64,000 bases of DNA, taken from the NCBI GenBank assembly GCA_003971905.1, contig RSEE01000002.1, forward strand, positions 434,001 through 498,000. The letters run 5' to 3'. The stretch comes from Moniliella sp. 'wahieum' (taxonomy: Eukaryota; Basidiomycota; Moniliellomycetes; Moniliellales; Moniliellaceae). Under the pieces are notes generated by a model, which did not search any database, was not told the origin of the DNA, and saw only the letters and a list, made by a program, of their open reading frames with translations. Below, piece after piece: positions 22,389-34,702 of this stretch. The first letter of the stretch is position 1. Each line of letters begins with the position of its first letter. The position numbers and the translations under genes were made by a program.

Positions 22389-22913
22389 GACCTATATATA
22401 CACCAAACTCACCCTGCGCTTTTCCCTTTTCCCTCTTCCTTCTTCCTTCTTCCTGCTTCTTCCTGCTTCTTCTCCCCTTGGCGATCGGTTGGGTTGGCTT
22501 TCCCAGCCCTGTCTGAGATCTGCTCCAAGGAGAAATAGCTACTCGTGGCTACACGTCAACGCCAACCCCAATCCATTTGTTTTGTGCCCAGCTGGGGCGC
22601 ATGGCGCGTTTACAAGCGCTGGCTAGACCAGTGTACCCTCCATTGTTAGATGACAGGTGGCAGGCCTCAGGCCCAGGTGTCAGGTATCAGGTACGAGCAA
22701 AGGCAACATGCGCATAGCTACCCGACTCGCGCCGAGAAAGCCAAGACCATGAAGAATGTCGGCTTTGTGCGAGTGCCAACCGACCGAGGCAACGTTGAAC
22801 TGATTGGCCGCGAGCGCTTGCAGAGCTCGCACACGCGCATGACTCGATGGCAGCCCACGCAACACGTGCGAAACGAGGCGCCAGCCCCATGGCCATCCAC
22901 CCTTCGCACTCTG
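22389..22913. other. Convergent intergenic spacer
   Basis: About 520 bases between the 3' ends of PEP7 (+) and the F-box/LRR gene (-). It begins with pyrimidine-rich DNA (CTTCTTCC repeats near 22435-22475). No gene is supported. Confidence 0.45.
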
Positions 22914-25728
22914 CTAGCTCTTCTGCCTCCAGAGCACGGGGGGGGCGCTGTCGAGGCCGAGGTCAATGCTGCTGCTGCTGCTGCTGCTGCTGCTACGGTC
23001 GGCGCCGGGGGCGGCGCGTATTGACGATAATGGTAGTGATGGTGATGATGGCGATGATGGTGATGATGGTGACGGGGGTGGTGGTGGTGCCCCGGTAAAG
23101 ATCCACGTCTTCTCCACCTCTGGATTCACCACCGTCATGGCTGAGGTATCGACGATCCAGCCCCGCCGGCCGGCACCTCGAATGGCACGCCAAGCGCCAA
23201 TGCCGCCGCCGACGGTATTGAGGCAGCCGGGGCGAGGGCGACGCACTGCAAGTTGGTTGCCGCTTCCCGGGGGGGTGGATCACGTCCGAGACCAGCAAGT
23301 TGTTCGGCCAAGCTCGGTTGTGGCGCCTCGGCCAGAGGACGGAGAAGTAACGTGTAGAGCAAGGTGGCGGTCATGGGACCGTGGTGGCCATGGCCGGCGT
23401 ACGCCAAATCCACCACCTCCACTGCCCGACCTCGAAACAAGATCCAATCCGCCAACGAGGGAGAGACAGTAGCGGGGAAAAAGATAGTCCCAAGTCCAGC
23501 AGGTACGGTTGGGCCGGTAACAACGCCAATAGTTCATCGTCCATGCCACAACCACCTAGGTCCAGGTACCGCATCTGGCCCTTGCGCAGACACGCGGCAA
23601 GGCCAAGCAGTTGCTTGGCATCGCCCCGCGTCAGCGCCGGTCCATCGGTCGTCCGTCGTATGCTCAGTTCGGTCAGCTCCCTGGCCACGTCAGACAAGAC
23701 GAGATCGGTAATGCCCCGCGAACTGAGCAACGGGCACTCGGCCAGACCCAACGTGCGCAACCGCATCTGCGATCCAGCCAGAGCAACCAGGAGCGTATCG
23801 GTTACCATGGTCCGACTCAGATCGAGGTGCGTCAAGCAAGGGAAGGCGAGGGCAAACGAGAGGGCCGGTGTGGGCGCCCGAACGCCCATCAGACCTAACC
23901 GTTGCACCTGGGGGAACTGGGCGGCTTCCATTCGAGCCGAGCCGGGGTGGAGAACGGGTCCGGCCATGGTTCCGCCCCGATCGAGATAAGGACCCGGCTC
24001 GTTCAAATAAGGAGCTGGACCGAGCCGCTCCTGCTCGCCTGGATCGCTCCCCAGTCCCAGCCCACGCTCCATCGTCCTGCTCCGCGAGAGCAGAACAGGA
24101 GCTGGCTGCGACGCACCCCGAGCACGATGGTCGACTCGGTCCCAGACTCTTCGGTTAGATCGTCCGAGAACAGGTCGCCGCGCGTACGCGATCGGCCACG
24201 CGGCTCGGGACCCGTGCAGAAGGCCGGTCAGCACGGTCAGCACGGTCGAAGGATGGGTAAGATGGCGTTCGACAAAGGCCACCAGGGCAGTTTGGAAGAC
24301 GGCACTGACGCATCCGCACAAGTCGAGCGCTTTAAGTTGCTTGCGCTGTAGCGGCGGATTGGTGTCGTGCAAGGTAGCCTGCATGTCCAGTGCATTGGAT
24401 CGTTGTTCTCGCATGGCTTGAGGGAGACACCACGCAAGGACGCCGTGCGTCGCTGGAAGGTTCTGCTACGACTGGACGCACGCGGGAAGAGGAAGAGGAG
24501 GAGGAAGCGTCGGCCGATCCGGACGCGTTGTATGCCCACGACGGCCGCCGCTTCGTTCGCTCAGTACCAGAGACAGATGTTGGGCGGAAGAGGAGAGACT
24601 AGAACGGGCAGGGTGACGGCCGAGTCCATTTTCGCGCTCGCGCCAAAGATGGTCAGACAATCTCGCACCGACGTGATCAAGGCCAAAAGCCGGGCCGGGG
24701 TCACAAACCGAGCCACTTCGCCATCGCCAACTGTACGACGAAGACCCTGGGTGCGGAAGGTAGAAAAGTCAAGCACGCGAACGTATCGATGTGCTGAACA
24801 CGAGGGTTAGTATCTCGCCAACAAAAAAAAAGCAAAAGCAACACAACAGCAACGCATGTAGAAAGAAACCTACTTTATTTACGTAACGTTTCGTCTTGCC
24901 GCAATGACACCACATATCGTTGCTTCTTGCGTTTGGGTCGTGGCACCGATTCGACCTCGGACTCTGTTTCCGTCACGTCCGTCTCAGTGGCGGTGTCCGT
25001 GGTGGCGTCCGTGGCGGTCGCCTCGGACCACAGCTCGTCTTCTTCCCACACCAGCTCTAGTTCGCCGTCATTGTCGGGCAGGACACGGCCACGCACGGTG
25101 AAGGGGGGGAAAGGAGTCAAAGCAGAGGCATCCGACGTAGGAGAGCTGTAGGATGAGGGAAGCTCCGTGAGCGGAGGGCGGCGTTCCTGGGGCAAGGTCA
25201 CTCTGGTTGAGTTGGTGGTAGAAGGTGGGCGGGAAGGTTTTTTACGAGGAAGGGAGACGACCATGCGATGGCCGGTGGCGTGGGCAAACCCAGCGGCGGC
25301 AACCATGCGAGGGAAGGAGGCAGGATCGGTAGGATCGGCATTGACGGTATGCGGATCGCCGGCGGCATCGTACGCCGAGACAAGAAAGCTGGCCCCAAGG
25401 CTACGGAGGAGAAGGGATGAAGGAGTGGGGGAGGCCCACATGCACCGCGCGGAACAGGAAGGGGCGCGTCGAGGCGTGCCAGGCATGGCTGACCTGGCAC
25501 AGTGTCCAGAGCGAGCGCCGGGATGCCGTGGCCTTTCCAAGGCGCCGAGGAGCCAGCCTCGACCGGGTCGTCAGCGCCTTCGACGGCGGGGAGCAGCGGG
25601 TGGAGGGTGCGCGTGGCAGATGCGGGCTGGCCCAGCAGGTACACCATCTGGGCCACGAGCACCTTGAGCTCGAGCGGCAGGTCGCCGAGCGAGCGTGGCG
25701 CCGAGGGGCGCAGAGGGGCGGCGTGCAT
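22914..25728 (-). CDS. F-box/leucine-rich-repeat protein (probable SCF substrate receptor)
   Basis: Read on the minus strand, ATG 25728 gives MHAAPLRPSAPRSLGDLPLE. LPLELKVLVAQMVYLLG is an F-box, and VCQVSHAWHASTRPFLFRAV continues it. F-box proteins bind Skp1 and present substrates to SCF ubiquitin ligases. After a Ser/Thr/Asp/Glu-rich linker (VETESEVESVPRPKRKKQRY) and a probable short intron (about 24790-24880), the chain resumes with HRYVRVLDFSTFRTQGLRR and DCLTIFGASAKMDSAVTLPV. Leucine-rich repeats follow: QLKALDLCGC, LTHLDLSRTMVTDTLLVALA, LRTLGLAECPLLSSRGI, MRYLDLGGCGMDDELLALLP. The C-terminal part (GAWRAIRGAGRRGWIVDTS) lies in another frame; the exact end is uncertain and 22914 is the furthest stop. 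The combination resembles fungal F-box/LRR proteins such as the yeast YDR306C group, but I hold that loosely. Several frame breaks are present. Confidence 0.7.
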
Positions 25729-26025
25729 GGGGCAGATGGTGGTGCGTGGCGCATCGCGGCGGCTTGGCCAGGAAATCTGATTAAGATTTTGTTTTGGTGC
25801 GGTGATCGGGATGGGTGACAGGCACGACGCATTTTTGAACGTTTGCGGCCGGCTCTGACGGATGCTGCTGGCCAAGAACGCACAGGCCACGCCTATGACG
25901 TCACCCGCCATCCGCGTGCGCTGCCTGCCTCGGAGCCCCACCGGGTGCATCAGCAGCGCTCAGGCTCAGCAGCTCAGCAGCTCAGCACAGGCCGGCGATC
26001 CGTCGACGGCGCTGCCTTCCCCGCC
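25729..26025. promoter_or_regulatory. Shared divergent promoter of the F-box gene and KNR4
   Basis: Only 297 bases separate the two opposite ATGs (25728 minus, 26026 plus), so both promoters must lie here. It contains a 9-bp AGCTCAGC-type array (about 25957-25988). Co-regulation is an inference from the arrangement only. Confidence 0.5.
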
Positions 26026-27724
26026 ATGTCCACCTCCCTCCTGCCCCCTCGCCTCCTTCCTCGCCCCTCCCGCCCCGCCGGCCCCGCCGCGGCACACTGC
26101 CACCGCCTGGGACGCCCACCGCGACCCTCACTGGCGTTCTGCCCCGCCCCTTGCCTGACATGTGCCGCGAGGCTCCCCCAAGAACTGGATGCGGTGTACC
26201 CTCCGCTTGCGCCTGTCTGGTCCCGCATCCGAGCCTGGGCCCGTCGCCAGTTCCCCGAGCTCGCAGACACGCTCAACCCCCCTGCCTCGCCTGCGGCGCT
26301 CCAGGCGTTTGAGGCGTTGCTCCCCCACCGCGCTCCCGGCTGCGGAAGGAGAGTTTTGGGTTGGTGAATGGTAGGAAAACGAGTCGTTGTCGGACGGTGC
26401 TTGGGCCCGGTCTCGCGTCGGCTTACTTTTTGGTCTTCCGCTCTTGTCCATCGAGGAGGCCATGTCCGAGTGGAGGTATTGGCGCCAAGTCGACTCGGAT
26501 CCTTCTCTGGTGCCAACCCCGAGGTGAAGGCCAAGATGGCCTCTTGTCCCGACGGATGGGTCGCATCGCATACAGCCATCCAGGTTGGGTACCGTTGGTT
26601 TCGGATCAGATGGGTAACTACATTGGTTGTTGATCTCAGCCCGCCTTGCCCGCCCAATCCTCGGGAAGGAGCGGGCAGGGACGTGCCGGCCAAGTGATTG
26701 TTTTTGGTCGTGACTTTGATACTCCAGTCCTCCATCCGGCTGTGGCCAGGGTGGCTGGGCTCATTTCTTGGCCTACGTCGCTGAAACGCTTGAGCGTGGA
26801 ACGTTTTTCACCCTCGATGATGACTTGGACGAGGCAAGCGACGAGGAGGATTTGATTGGGTACGAAGACTATCTTGCAGGCTCGACCGGCGCCAGTGCGG
26901 CTGGTGGGGGACTGGCCAGTAGCCACCTCGGCGGATACGGGTTCCGTTTGTGCAATCCTTACAAGGGGCACAGCGTACTTTCTGCTCTGGCCGACCAGAG
27001 TGCTAAGTATTGGGAGGCCCAAGGGTACCTTTGTGGCGTTTCTCCTGCCGAGCTGGCCTGGAGAAACGCGCAACATTCGATTCCGACGTGACTGCACCTT
27101 CAATCGACCCGGAAGAGCATCAAGAACATGTTCTTTTCGATCGGTTGGATGGCGTACGCTACCCCCATGGCCATACCTAAGCCCTCGGACCTGACTAGTC
27201 CCGCACCTCGGGCGTGCGAGCTCGAGCATCCACTCAGTCCTGTCAGCGAGACAGGCATGAGCACCAACTCAACCTTCTCAACCGAGTCTGGGATTGGCAC
27301 GCCGCGCGACAAGCTCCGCCGCCCCAATCGAACGATTGGTTGGCGCTGCCAACGATTGATGATGTGCAAGCGGTGCAAGGAAGCTCTGCAAAGCGCACTT
27401 GGACCGGACTATCTCTCTATAGCACCTTGGCGAAACCGTACTACCACCCGTCGGTTCCCTATGGTTCCCTCTCCCTCGCCCTCCAAGACTGACGACGAGG
27501 TGGTCAGCTTGCCCTCTACTCTCACCACGCCCGCGACCAAACCGTTTTGGTCCTTTTTCTTTTCTCGCCCTCAACCCGCCACGGCCCAAGAGATGCAAGG
27601 TGACATTCGATGCCCTCTCTCTAGCTGGGCATGGTCTCGGCCTGCAACCTGCGCCTTCAGTTCGCCTTCCTCTCCTGACATCTGGCATTCTCATTCCTGT
27701 GTAACTCCCCAAGCGGCAACTTAA
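26026..27724 (+). CDS. KNR4: Knr4/Smi1 cell-wall assembly regulator
   Basis: Knr4/Smi1 is a largely disordered hub protein of the cell-integrity (Slt2) and calcineurin pathways that affects glucan and chitin synthase expression. ATG 26026 gives MSTSLLPPRLLPRPSRPA. The SMI1_KNR4 core is recognisable across frames: VWSRIRAWARRQFPELADTL, NPPASPAALQAFEALLPH, LPLLSIEEAMSEWRYWRQVD, CPDGWVASHTAI, PLVSDQMGNYIG, QVIVFGRDFDT, and HFLAYVAETLERGTFFTLDD (bases about 26170-26830). The C-terminal third is Ser/Pro-rich, with NDWLALPTIDDVQAV near 27345, and ends at about 27724. The order and spacing match the family. At least seven frame changes are present. It is divergent from the F-box gene and convergent with the Ecl1-like gene. 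Confidence 0.85.
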
Positions 27725-28271
27725 CGTGCATCGTTGCAAATGACTGTCGTTTCAGTTCGGGGCATCTGTAAGTAGCTAAGTGGATTTCGCACTTTACCAC
27801 CCCCATCCCCCACTTGGTCGGGCTCGGGTTGGTGGTGGGTCTCCCTATCGATTCTGTTAATATTCCTTCAAGTTGGCCTTTGTCCTCCCTCCCCGTTCCT
27901 CTCCTTTTCGCCTGCTTTCTGTACAGATTTCGATTCGTCTTGTCGTGTGTACAAGTTTCGATCCATCTTGTCGTGTACTCTGACAGCCTCTGTGTACTAT
28001 ATGCTTCCCTAATGCCTACCCTCCCAAGCCCATCTCCATCTGATGGAGCTCCTTTGTATTGCGTCGTATGGGCTGCGGTGCAGCTACCACTGCAGCCGCG
28101 ATCCCACACTTGGTACCTTGCTCCTCACTCTAATTCACCTTCAATTGACTTGGCCCCTTCCGCCCTCACATGTGACAGGGGGGTATCGTAGAGTACAGCT
28201 AGCCACACCGGGACAGCCGCGCATCCACCATGGCTCAGCGCTCAACGCTCGTCATGCGTCAGCACGTACGC
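27725..28271. other. Convergent intergenic spacer
   Basis: About 550 bases between two convergent 3' ends. It is relatively T-rich for the window, as expected for 3' untranslated DNA and terminators. No gene or repeat is supported. Confidence 0.45.
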
Positions 28272-31200
28272 TCAATGCGCAGCCGACGCGGCCGTGCCAG
28301 GCGGGGCAAAGCCACCAATCAGCGTGACAATAGCAGCTGACCCAGGTGCGTCGGTGTCTCGCGCAGGTAAGGTGGGTGGTGATGTAGGTAGGCGCGGCGG
28401 GTGCTTCGGGCTTGTTGGGGCCGTGCGGCGAAGAGGACGGGAAGCGAGGCCCAAGGCTTCGGTAAAGGCCGGATCGTAGTTATCGTGAACGGTAGAGGGG
28501 CCGGGCACGCCCGCCAGGGGATTTTTGTTTGCCGCTGTTGGGCTCGTTGCGTCAGTGGCGTTGGAGTTGACGTTGAAGTTGATGTTGGAGTTGACGGTGA
28601 CGTTCACGTCGCCCTTGCCGCCAGCATCGACTGGCACCGACGGCACGTACATGTATTCCCCCGAGTAGGTCCCGGCAGTAGACTCGGTCATCATGGACCA
28701 CGACCGACCCCCCCTGGCAGACGCGGAACGCCGTACCCGTTCCCATACTCATACCCATACCCATACCCAACCCCACCCACCGTCCTGGCACTGGGACTGG
28801 GGCAGCGCAAGCGACTGGGTCCCCAGCCCAGTCCAGGCCGACGTGGCAGCGATGGAGCGCGCGGGTACGTGGGCAAACGCACAGCCGCACCCGGGCATGC
28901 CGTCCGGCATACGGGAGTGACGGTGGGTGGCAACGCAGGAAAAGGCTGGACTGATGCCATTGCCCCCGATCCCGCCTTGGATCGTGGCGTCTCTGTTGCA
29001 AGAAGCAGGGAGAGGGGTACAGTATCAGTGCTAGTAGAACGACGACGAGTGGGATAGTGGGCCAGGGATTGAGCCCGAGCCCGAGACCGAGTGCGAGCGG
29101 GAGCAGGAGCAGGAGCAAGAGCAGCAACTGGAGGTGCGCCGCTGCCTCTGGCTCAGTTTCGAGGGTGCGAATGGGATCCGTTTCGCTCGCTTTCCAGTTC
29201 GGCGCACCACCTGGGCTCCGGTCCCACGGGGGGGGGACGCGTGCGGGGGGCTGCTACCCACCGAGGCCAGCGAGGTGACCGACGGTTCCAATAAGCCTGC
29301 TGACACAGCGCTCCCATTTCCATTTCCGCTCCCGCATCCGCACCCGCTTTCGTTCGATCCCCCTCCTGCACGCCAGGAGGGAACCCAAGATCGCCACCAG
29401 CCCGCGATGGCAGAGGGAAGAGGCAGCGAAGTGGGATATGGATGGGGACTGTCGTTGCCTGCGCCGGGACCCAGACCATCGTTCCGGGGGGGACAAGGTG
29501 CTGGGCCGAGCTAGGGCAGGCCAAGGTGTTTCGTTGAGCTTGTCGCAACGTCTCGAGAGCCGACATGGATTGTCGGGTCCCGGACGGAGGGGGAAGCAGG
29601 ACAAGGGTAGGAATGGCCATGGCTACCGATCTTGAGGGACTGTCCTGTGTCCCGTCGTCGCTGGGTTCGGAACAGAAGTCCAAGGGACACGGGAAACGAG
29701 TGGGTAGAGGCAGAGCGCGAAGAAGGGGGACATTCAAGTAGCTGTCACTGCGTCTCGACCCGCGGTGCCGCGCGCCATGTCGTAAGGGTAGCCCGTGGTC
29801 CAGCGACCCAGCTCGCGCGGCGAGGTGAGGGCTGGACACGTTCGAGCATGTAGAGTGGCAAGTGGATGAGGTGGGCGAAACAGGGGCACCAAGCCACAAC
29901 ATTTTGTCTTCCGTACTATCCGTCGCACGCGACGACGGTGATATGGCTCGTTCTCCCACCGTCCGTGTTACCGCAGGAAGAGAAAGGCGGGCCAAGGAGA
30001 GGGAAAGGGAACCAACCGGATAGCTTGGACGTCGCGGTTGCCTTGTCCGTCGCTGGGCCTGGCTGAGCGTCAGAGAGGGAGCAACGAGCGTACGGGAGAA
30101 CGAGGAGGCAGAGGCAGTAGACAAGCTGGTGCGGGGCGGCACCACCGGCGCACTGCCCGGCACCCATTCCGGCGCCATTAAATGCGAAAGCGACCGTGCG
30201 CGGCTCGAGTTGCGCATCTGGTGCCCGGGTCGATGGAAACGTGGAGAGGGGAGCAGGTGATGCGGCACGACCGGTCAATGCCGGCTGCCGAGACAGGAGG
30301 GGATGAAGCACCGTCGTTGTGTTGGGCGCAGCATGATCGAAGTAGTCGGTTGCCCCCTGGGCAGGGTAGACCCCCACAGAGGAAAGGTAGACTGGCCTGA
30401 CTTGGTTTGTCGTCGCCCGCGTCGAGGTGGGATGGGGAGTGCGGGGGGCAACCAGTGGCGGAGGCGGTGGGGCCCGGATCCGACAGGAGAGAAAGCGAGC
30501 GGAGTAAGGCTCTTCGCCGCTCGCCCTCCTTGTGCCCTTCGGACGCAGACTGGGACTGGCGCCCACGCTGCCTTGCTGATACAAGCGCGTCCTGCCCACC
30601 GTACACGGCGTGGCCAGGGACGCCCGCGTGCGCCGCAACGCGCGAGCCATGCAATCCAGCCGAGGTAGGACCCGCATACGCCCAACTCCACGCGGCTGGG
30701 GTGGTAGCCGGGTAGCCCGAGTAGCTGTAGGCGTGGCTGCGGCCGGGGGGGACGCGGCTCGTTGATAGGCCGAGAGGCATGGGAGACGGTCGAAGCGGTG
30801 GCCAGCGCCCCGGCCACAGGCGTCGGAGCCCCGGAGTACAGCCCCCATACCGGCCTATGCTCTGTGCCGACCCGCGCACATCCTCCTCCTGGCATGCCGC
30901 CGAGCAGTAAAGCACCGCCTTGTGGGACTGCGCCGCGGCTCGCTTCATGTCCTGCCCCACTGTTTTGCCGCGCGAGGAATGCGATACGGAGCCCCCACAT
31001 CCGGTGCCCCCTGGCGTGGTGGGGGACATGTGGTTTGGGGTGACGGGAGCACCATTGGCCAGAACACCGGTGCCCGCGGGGATAGCACATTCGCACACAC
31101 TGCAAATCGTCTGGTTCCACACGTCGTAGCCATCGAGTTCGATCGCAGCTAACGCCTCGTCTTCCGATGAGGAAGAAGAGTGGTGTGCCCGTGTCAGACT

Positions 31201-31509
31201 CGGCATCGGCATCAGCATCGGCATCGCATGGGGAAAATGGGCTGGGTCGTCCGTGGCAGGGGCCGGCTGAGGTGGGAGGAAGCGCGGCGGCGGCGGCGAC
31301 GGGCTTCGTGCGCGTCCTGGCGGCGGAGCTTCTCCTTAAATTGGGCGCGGAGCTGGGTGAGATCGGGACGGCTGGTAGCGGCGGCGGTGCCAGCGCGTGG
31401 GCGGGGGTCGGGCCATGGGAGGGAAGAGAGGAGGGCCGGGCGGGGGTGATGGTGTGCTGGGAGAGGCGCGCGGGCGATGGATGCTGGCTGGGGAGGGCGA
31501 AATGCGCAT
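28272..31509 (-). CDS. Large Ser/Pro-rich protein with N-terminal Ecl1-like zinc motif
   Basis: On the minus strand a likely ATG at 31509 opens MRISPSPASIHRPRAS. A basic helix follows (LTQLRAQFKEKLRRQDAHEA), then an acidic Ser run (AHHSSSSSEDEALAAIELDG). A Cys motif comes next: TICSVCECAIPAGTG, about 50 residues, then KAVLYCSAACQEED (about 30900-31110). The pattern CxxC ... LYCSxxCxxxD is that of the Ecl1 family (fungal lifespan regulators) and related fungal zinc proteins. Known Ecl1 members are small, whereas here about 800 residues of Tyr/Pro/Ser-rich sequence follow in several frames, ending AIVTLIGGFAPPGTAASAAH at 28272. A zinc-binding regulatory protein is a fair description; the Ecl1 link is tentative. 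Alternating frames make the true length uncertain, and more than one gene could be present. Confidence 0.5.
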
Positions 31510-33315
31510 GCCGGGAGGCGGGCGGTGGGAAGGTGCGCAGGGCATGGATGCGCGGGGCGTGGATGCGCTCGGACGGCTGGGGATGCAGCCCAGCACGGCA
31601 CAGAGCGTAGTTGGATGCACTATATCTAGGTACAGCTAGCACCTATGCATTGTTGTGCTACGATGTACGCGATAATCGCCATCCCCGCACTCCTGCCCCG
31701 CTGCCACGTCTCAGATCTGACGCTGGACGCCAGGGCCAGCCACTGGCCCAGAGCGCCTCAGCGCCTCAGCGGACCATATGTCGCGTGCACCCTGGCCGCT
31801 GCGTCCCACAGCACCGCCAGCACCCCCACCACACCCAGCCCAGTGCGCGTGTGCACTGGCCTGCCCTGCCCCCATCCACCCAGCCTCTGCGTGCCTGCGA
31901 TCTCACACGAGACCTGCGCCCTGTGCGCCTCTCTCTCTGATCATCGGCATGCCCAAACTTCCCCCTTGCCCCTCTGGTCCCATTGCGATTCTTGTCATTC
32001 GAGCCGTCGACGGTGGGTGTCCCACAGGGGCGAGGATGGTGCGTGATGCATAAAGCAGGCAGGCGCCCGGGCGCAGCATTGCAGCTAAGCGCTAAGAGCC
32101 GCTCGGCGTTATTGGGAGCGTACTCAGTACTCCGCACTCCGCACCGCACTCTTCTGTTGACCAGGGTCCTATGGGCCAGCCACCTCCGCGGCACTCCTGA
32201 CCTTCTTACTCATCCGGGCACCACACCAGTATCCCTATCCCCTGGCCTAGTGCCGCCCTCCTTCCTTCCTTCTTCTTCTTCTTCTTCTGATCCTCAGTCT
32301 GGGTTCAACCCAGCTCCTGTCTTCTCTCGGCCATTGCATAACTGCACTTAGGACGTCGCTGGGAAACCAGGATCATTATCTTCGTCAATTATAGTGCTGA
32401 GACTCAGCGCGCTGAGGCGCAATGTGTACTCCGTACGAACGCTGAACGAACGGTGGTACGTTGGGCGAATGTGTTTGACATTTGAAGCTTGAAGGTTGAA
32501 TATAATGTCGGGCTCAGCTGTGAGGCTCACATGCACAGTGTGCCAGCCATCGAGTGGACTGTGTCTGCCCGGTATGCTGGGAAGACGCTGGGGTGTAACA
32601 TGTAAGTGATACTACGCTTCGCTTCATGTCACATGTCAAGCTTCAAGAGCCTCAAGAAAAGCCTGGCATGTCACTGCGACATGGGATGACGTGAGCCTGA
32701 GGCCTGGGGGGACGAGGATTCGATGAAGCTTGAAGATTGGATATTGGACGATGGAATGCCGAGTCACTATAGTTTGAACTGTGGGCGCAGCAACAGAGAT
32801 GAGCGCAGCCAGGACGAACGGCGACAAGCGAGCACACACTGAGCTGGTGAGACGGGGAATTGAACTGAATTGAATCGAGCTGAATTGAGGATTGGATACT
32901 GGGTGGAGATCGGAGATGCGGCTGGTCACGCGCGTGACGATGCTGAAGAAGAATGCCGTGGTGGAATGAGTTGTTCGCGTCGCTGCCTCCAAATAGTGGG
33001 GCTATGGTGGGGTCAACCAGTAGTAACTGGGTTTAATATTTCATTTTGCGCCTGAAGCAACCCTAGCGGGCTGCTTTGCAAGATCTGCGATTTGAATCGA
33101 CGAGACGAAGAGAAGGGGCGGTTGAAATTGCAAGCTGCACATTGCAACCTTGAAACCGATGTGGCGTCACCGCATGGTCTTTTTCCCAGCCGCCGCGTCG
33201 CGTTCATCGTTCATCGCCGAGCGGCGGCGATGGATGAGCCTGGTGCGTCGCCACCACTTCCTTTGCTCTGCCGGCGGTGGTTGGTGTTTGGTATCTGCCC
33301 CCGTCTGTTTGCACT
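31510..33315. other. Spacer with short repeats, upstream of PP4c
   Basis: About 1.8 kb without a supported gene. It contains mixed heptads in phase at 32624-32644 (TCATGTC, ACATGTC, AAGCTTC), GAAGCTT copies near 32487 and 32727, an AGCGCCTC run near 31752, and a CTT microsatellite near 32270-32288. The last 150 bases should hold the PP4c promoter. Confidence 0.5.
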
Positions 33316-34511
33316 ATGCCCTCCGATCTGGACAGGTGCGTCCTGCCCCCTTCCGCTGGTGCTCGTGCTGACCTGCCGCCGCATCCCCAGACAAATCAGC
33401 CTGCTGCGCGAGTGCAAGCTGATCAGCGAAGACGAGGTGCGCGACCTGTGTCTGCGCGCACGCGAAATTCTCATCGAGGAGGAGAATGTGCAGCATGTCG
33501 ATGCGCCCGTCACCATCTGCGGCGACATCACGCCAGTTCTACACCTACTCGAACTCTTCCAGCACGGCGGCGATTGCCGCTAACTACCTCTTCATGGGTG
33601 CGTATTATCCTCCCTCTCCCCTCCCCTCTCCCCCTCTCTCCCTCCCTCTCCCCCCCACATCACGCCCCCCCCCCAACGTGCCGCGGAAAACTGACCCGCC
33701 CCACTCACCCTTCCAGGCGACTTGTGGATCGAGGGTACTACAGTGTCGAGACGTTCCTTCTCTTGGCCTACAGTACGCTACCCCGATCGAATCATCTCAT
33801 CGCGGCAACACGAGAGTCGACAGATCACGCAAGTCTACGGCTTTTACGACGAATGTCTGCGCAAGTACGGCTCGGTCAAGGTGTGGTGCTACTGCTGTGG
33901 ACGTATTTGATTACCTCGCCTTGGGTGCTCGTAGTGGATGGGAGGGTGTTCTGCGTGCACGGTGGGCTCAGCCCCAGCATCAGCACCATTGATCAGGTAC
34001 GTCCCTTCCCACTTCTCTATCTGTTCTCACTCTAACTCTGCCGCGCGCATCAGATCCGCGCAATCGACAGGAAACAAGAGGTGCCTCATGAAGGCGGCAT
34101 GTGGACCTGCTTTGGTCCGATCCGGAGGGTATGTCCTTTTGTCCCTGTTTAGAGCATGTACTAATCGGGGTCACCTTCCTCCCCCCACCCTTGTTCTACA
34201 CAGAATCAAGGGCTGGGGAATGTCACCCCGTGGCGCTGGCTGGCTTTTTGGAGGGGACGTGGTGGATGCGTTACCCACACCAATGGCTTAGACTTGATCG
34301 CTCGTGCTATCAACTGGTACTGGAAGGATTCAAGTTTATGTTCAACCAGCAGATTGTCACGGTCTGGTCGGCGCCTAACATTGCTACCGCTGGGTAACAT
34401 GCCAGCCTACGCTGGACGATGGCCTGAACCAAAGTACTGCACCTTTAATGAGGCACGCAAGACACGCGCTCGGCTCCTGCCAAACGACCGCCACCGGCCT
34501 ACTTCCTGTGA
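33316..34511 (+). CDS. PPH3: PP4-type Ser/Thr phosphatase catalytic subunit (Pph3/PP4c)
   Basis: This is a PPP-family metallophosphatase; PP4c acts in DNA-damage checkpoint recovery (dephosphorylating gamma-H2A and Rad53 in yeast). Five exons are visible with introns 33336-33390, 33598-33716, 33997-34053 and 34129-34203, all GT...AG. Exon 1 gives MPSDLDR, joined to [40 protein letters not shown] and CGDI (metal-binding GDxHG, where HG is hit by lost bases). Then come [106 protein letters not shown] and the conserved C-terminal YFL before TGA at 34509-34511. [19 protein letters not shown] and the [16 protein letters not shown] block favour PP4c over PP2A and PP6. About 15 frame breaks in 900 coding bases are single lost bases, with little amino-acid change. 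It converges on the oxidase gene. Confidence 0.9.
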
Positions 34512-34702
34512 TCACAGCTTGTTACTTGTCATGTGTAAACTATACCTGTTTCAGGAGCGTCGCCGCTGTTCATAGCCTGCCTTCTTGCTATCATAGCCTG
34601 TCGGGGCCATCGCGCCATGCATCGCCTACCCGCGTGCCAAACCGATCCCATCCGAGGCGGGCACAGTCGGGTCCACCGTCATAGGCCAGCCGGGGAGGGA
34701 GG

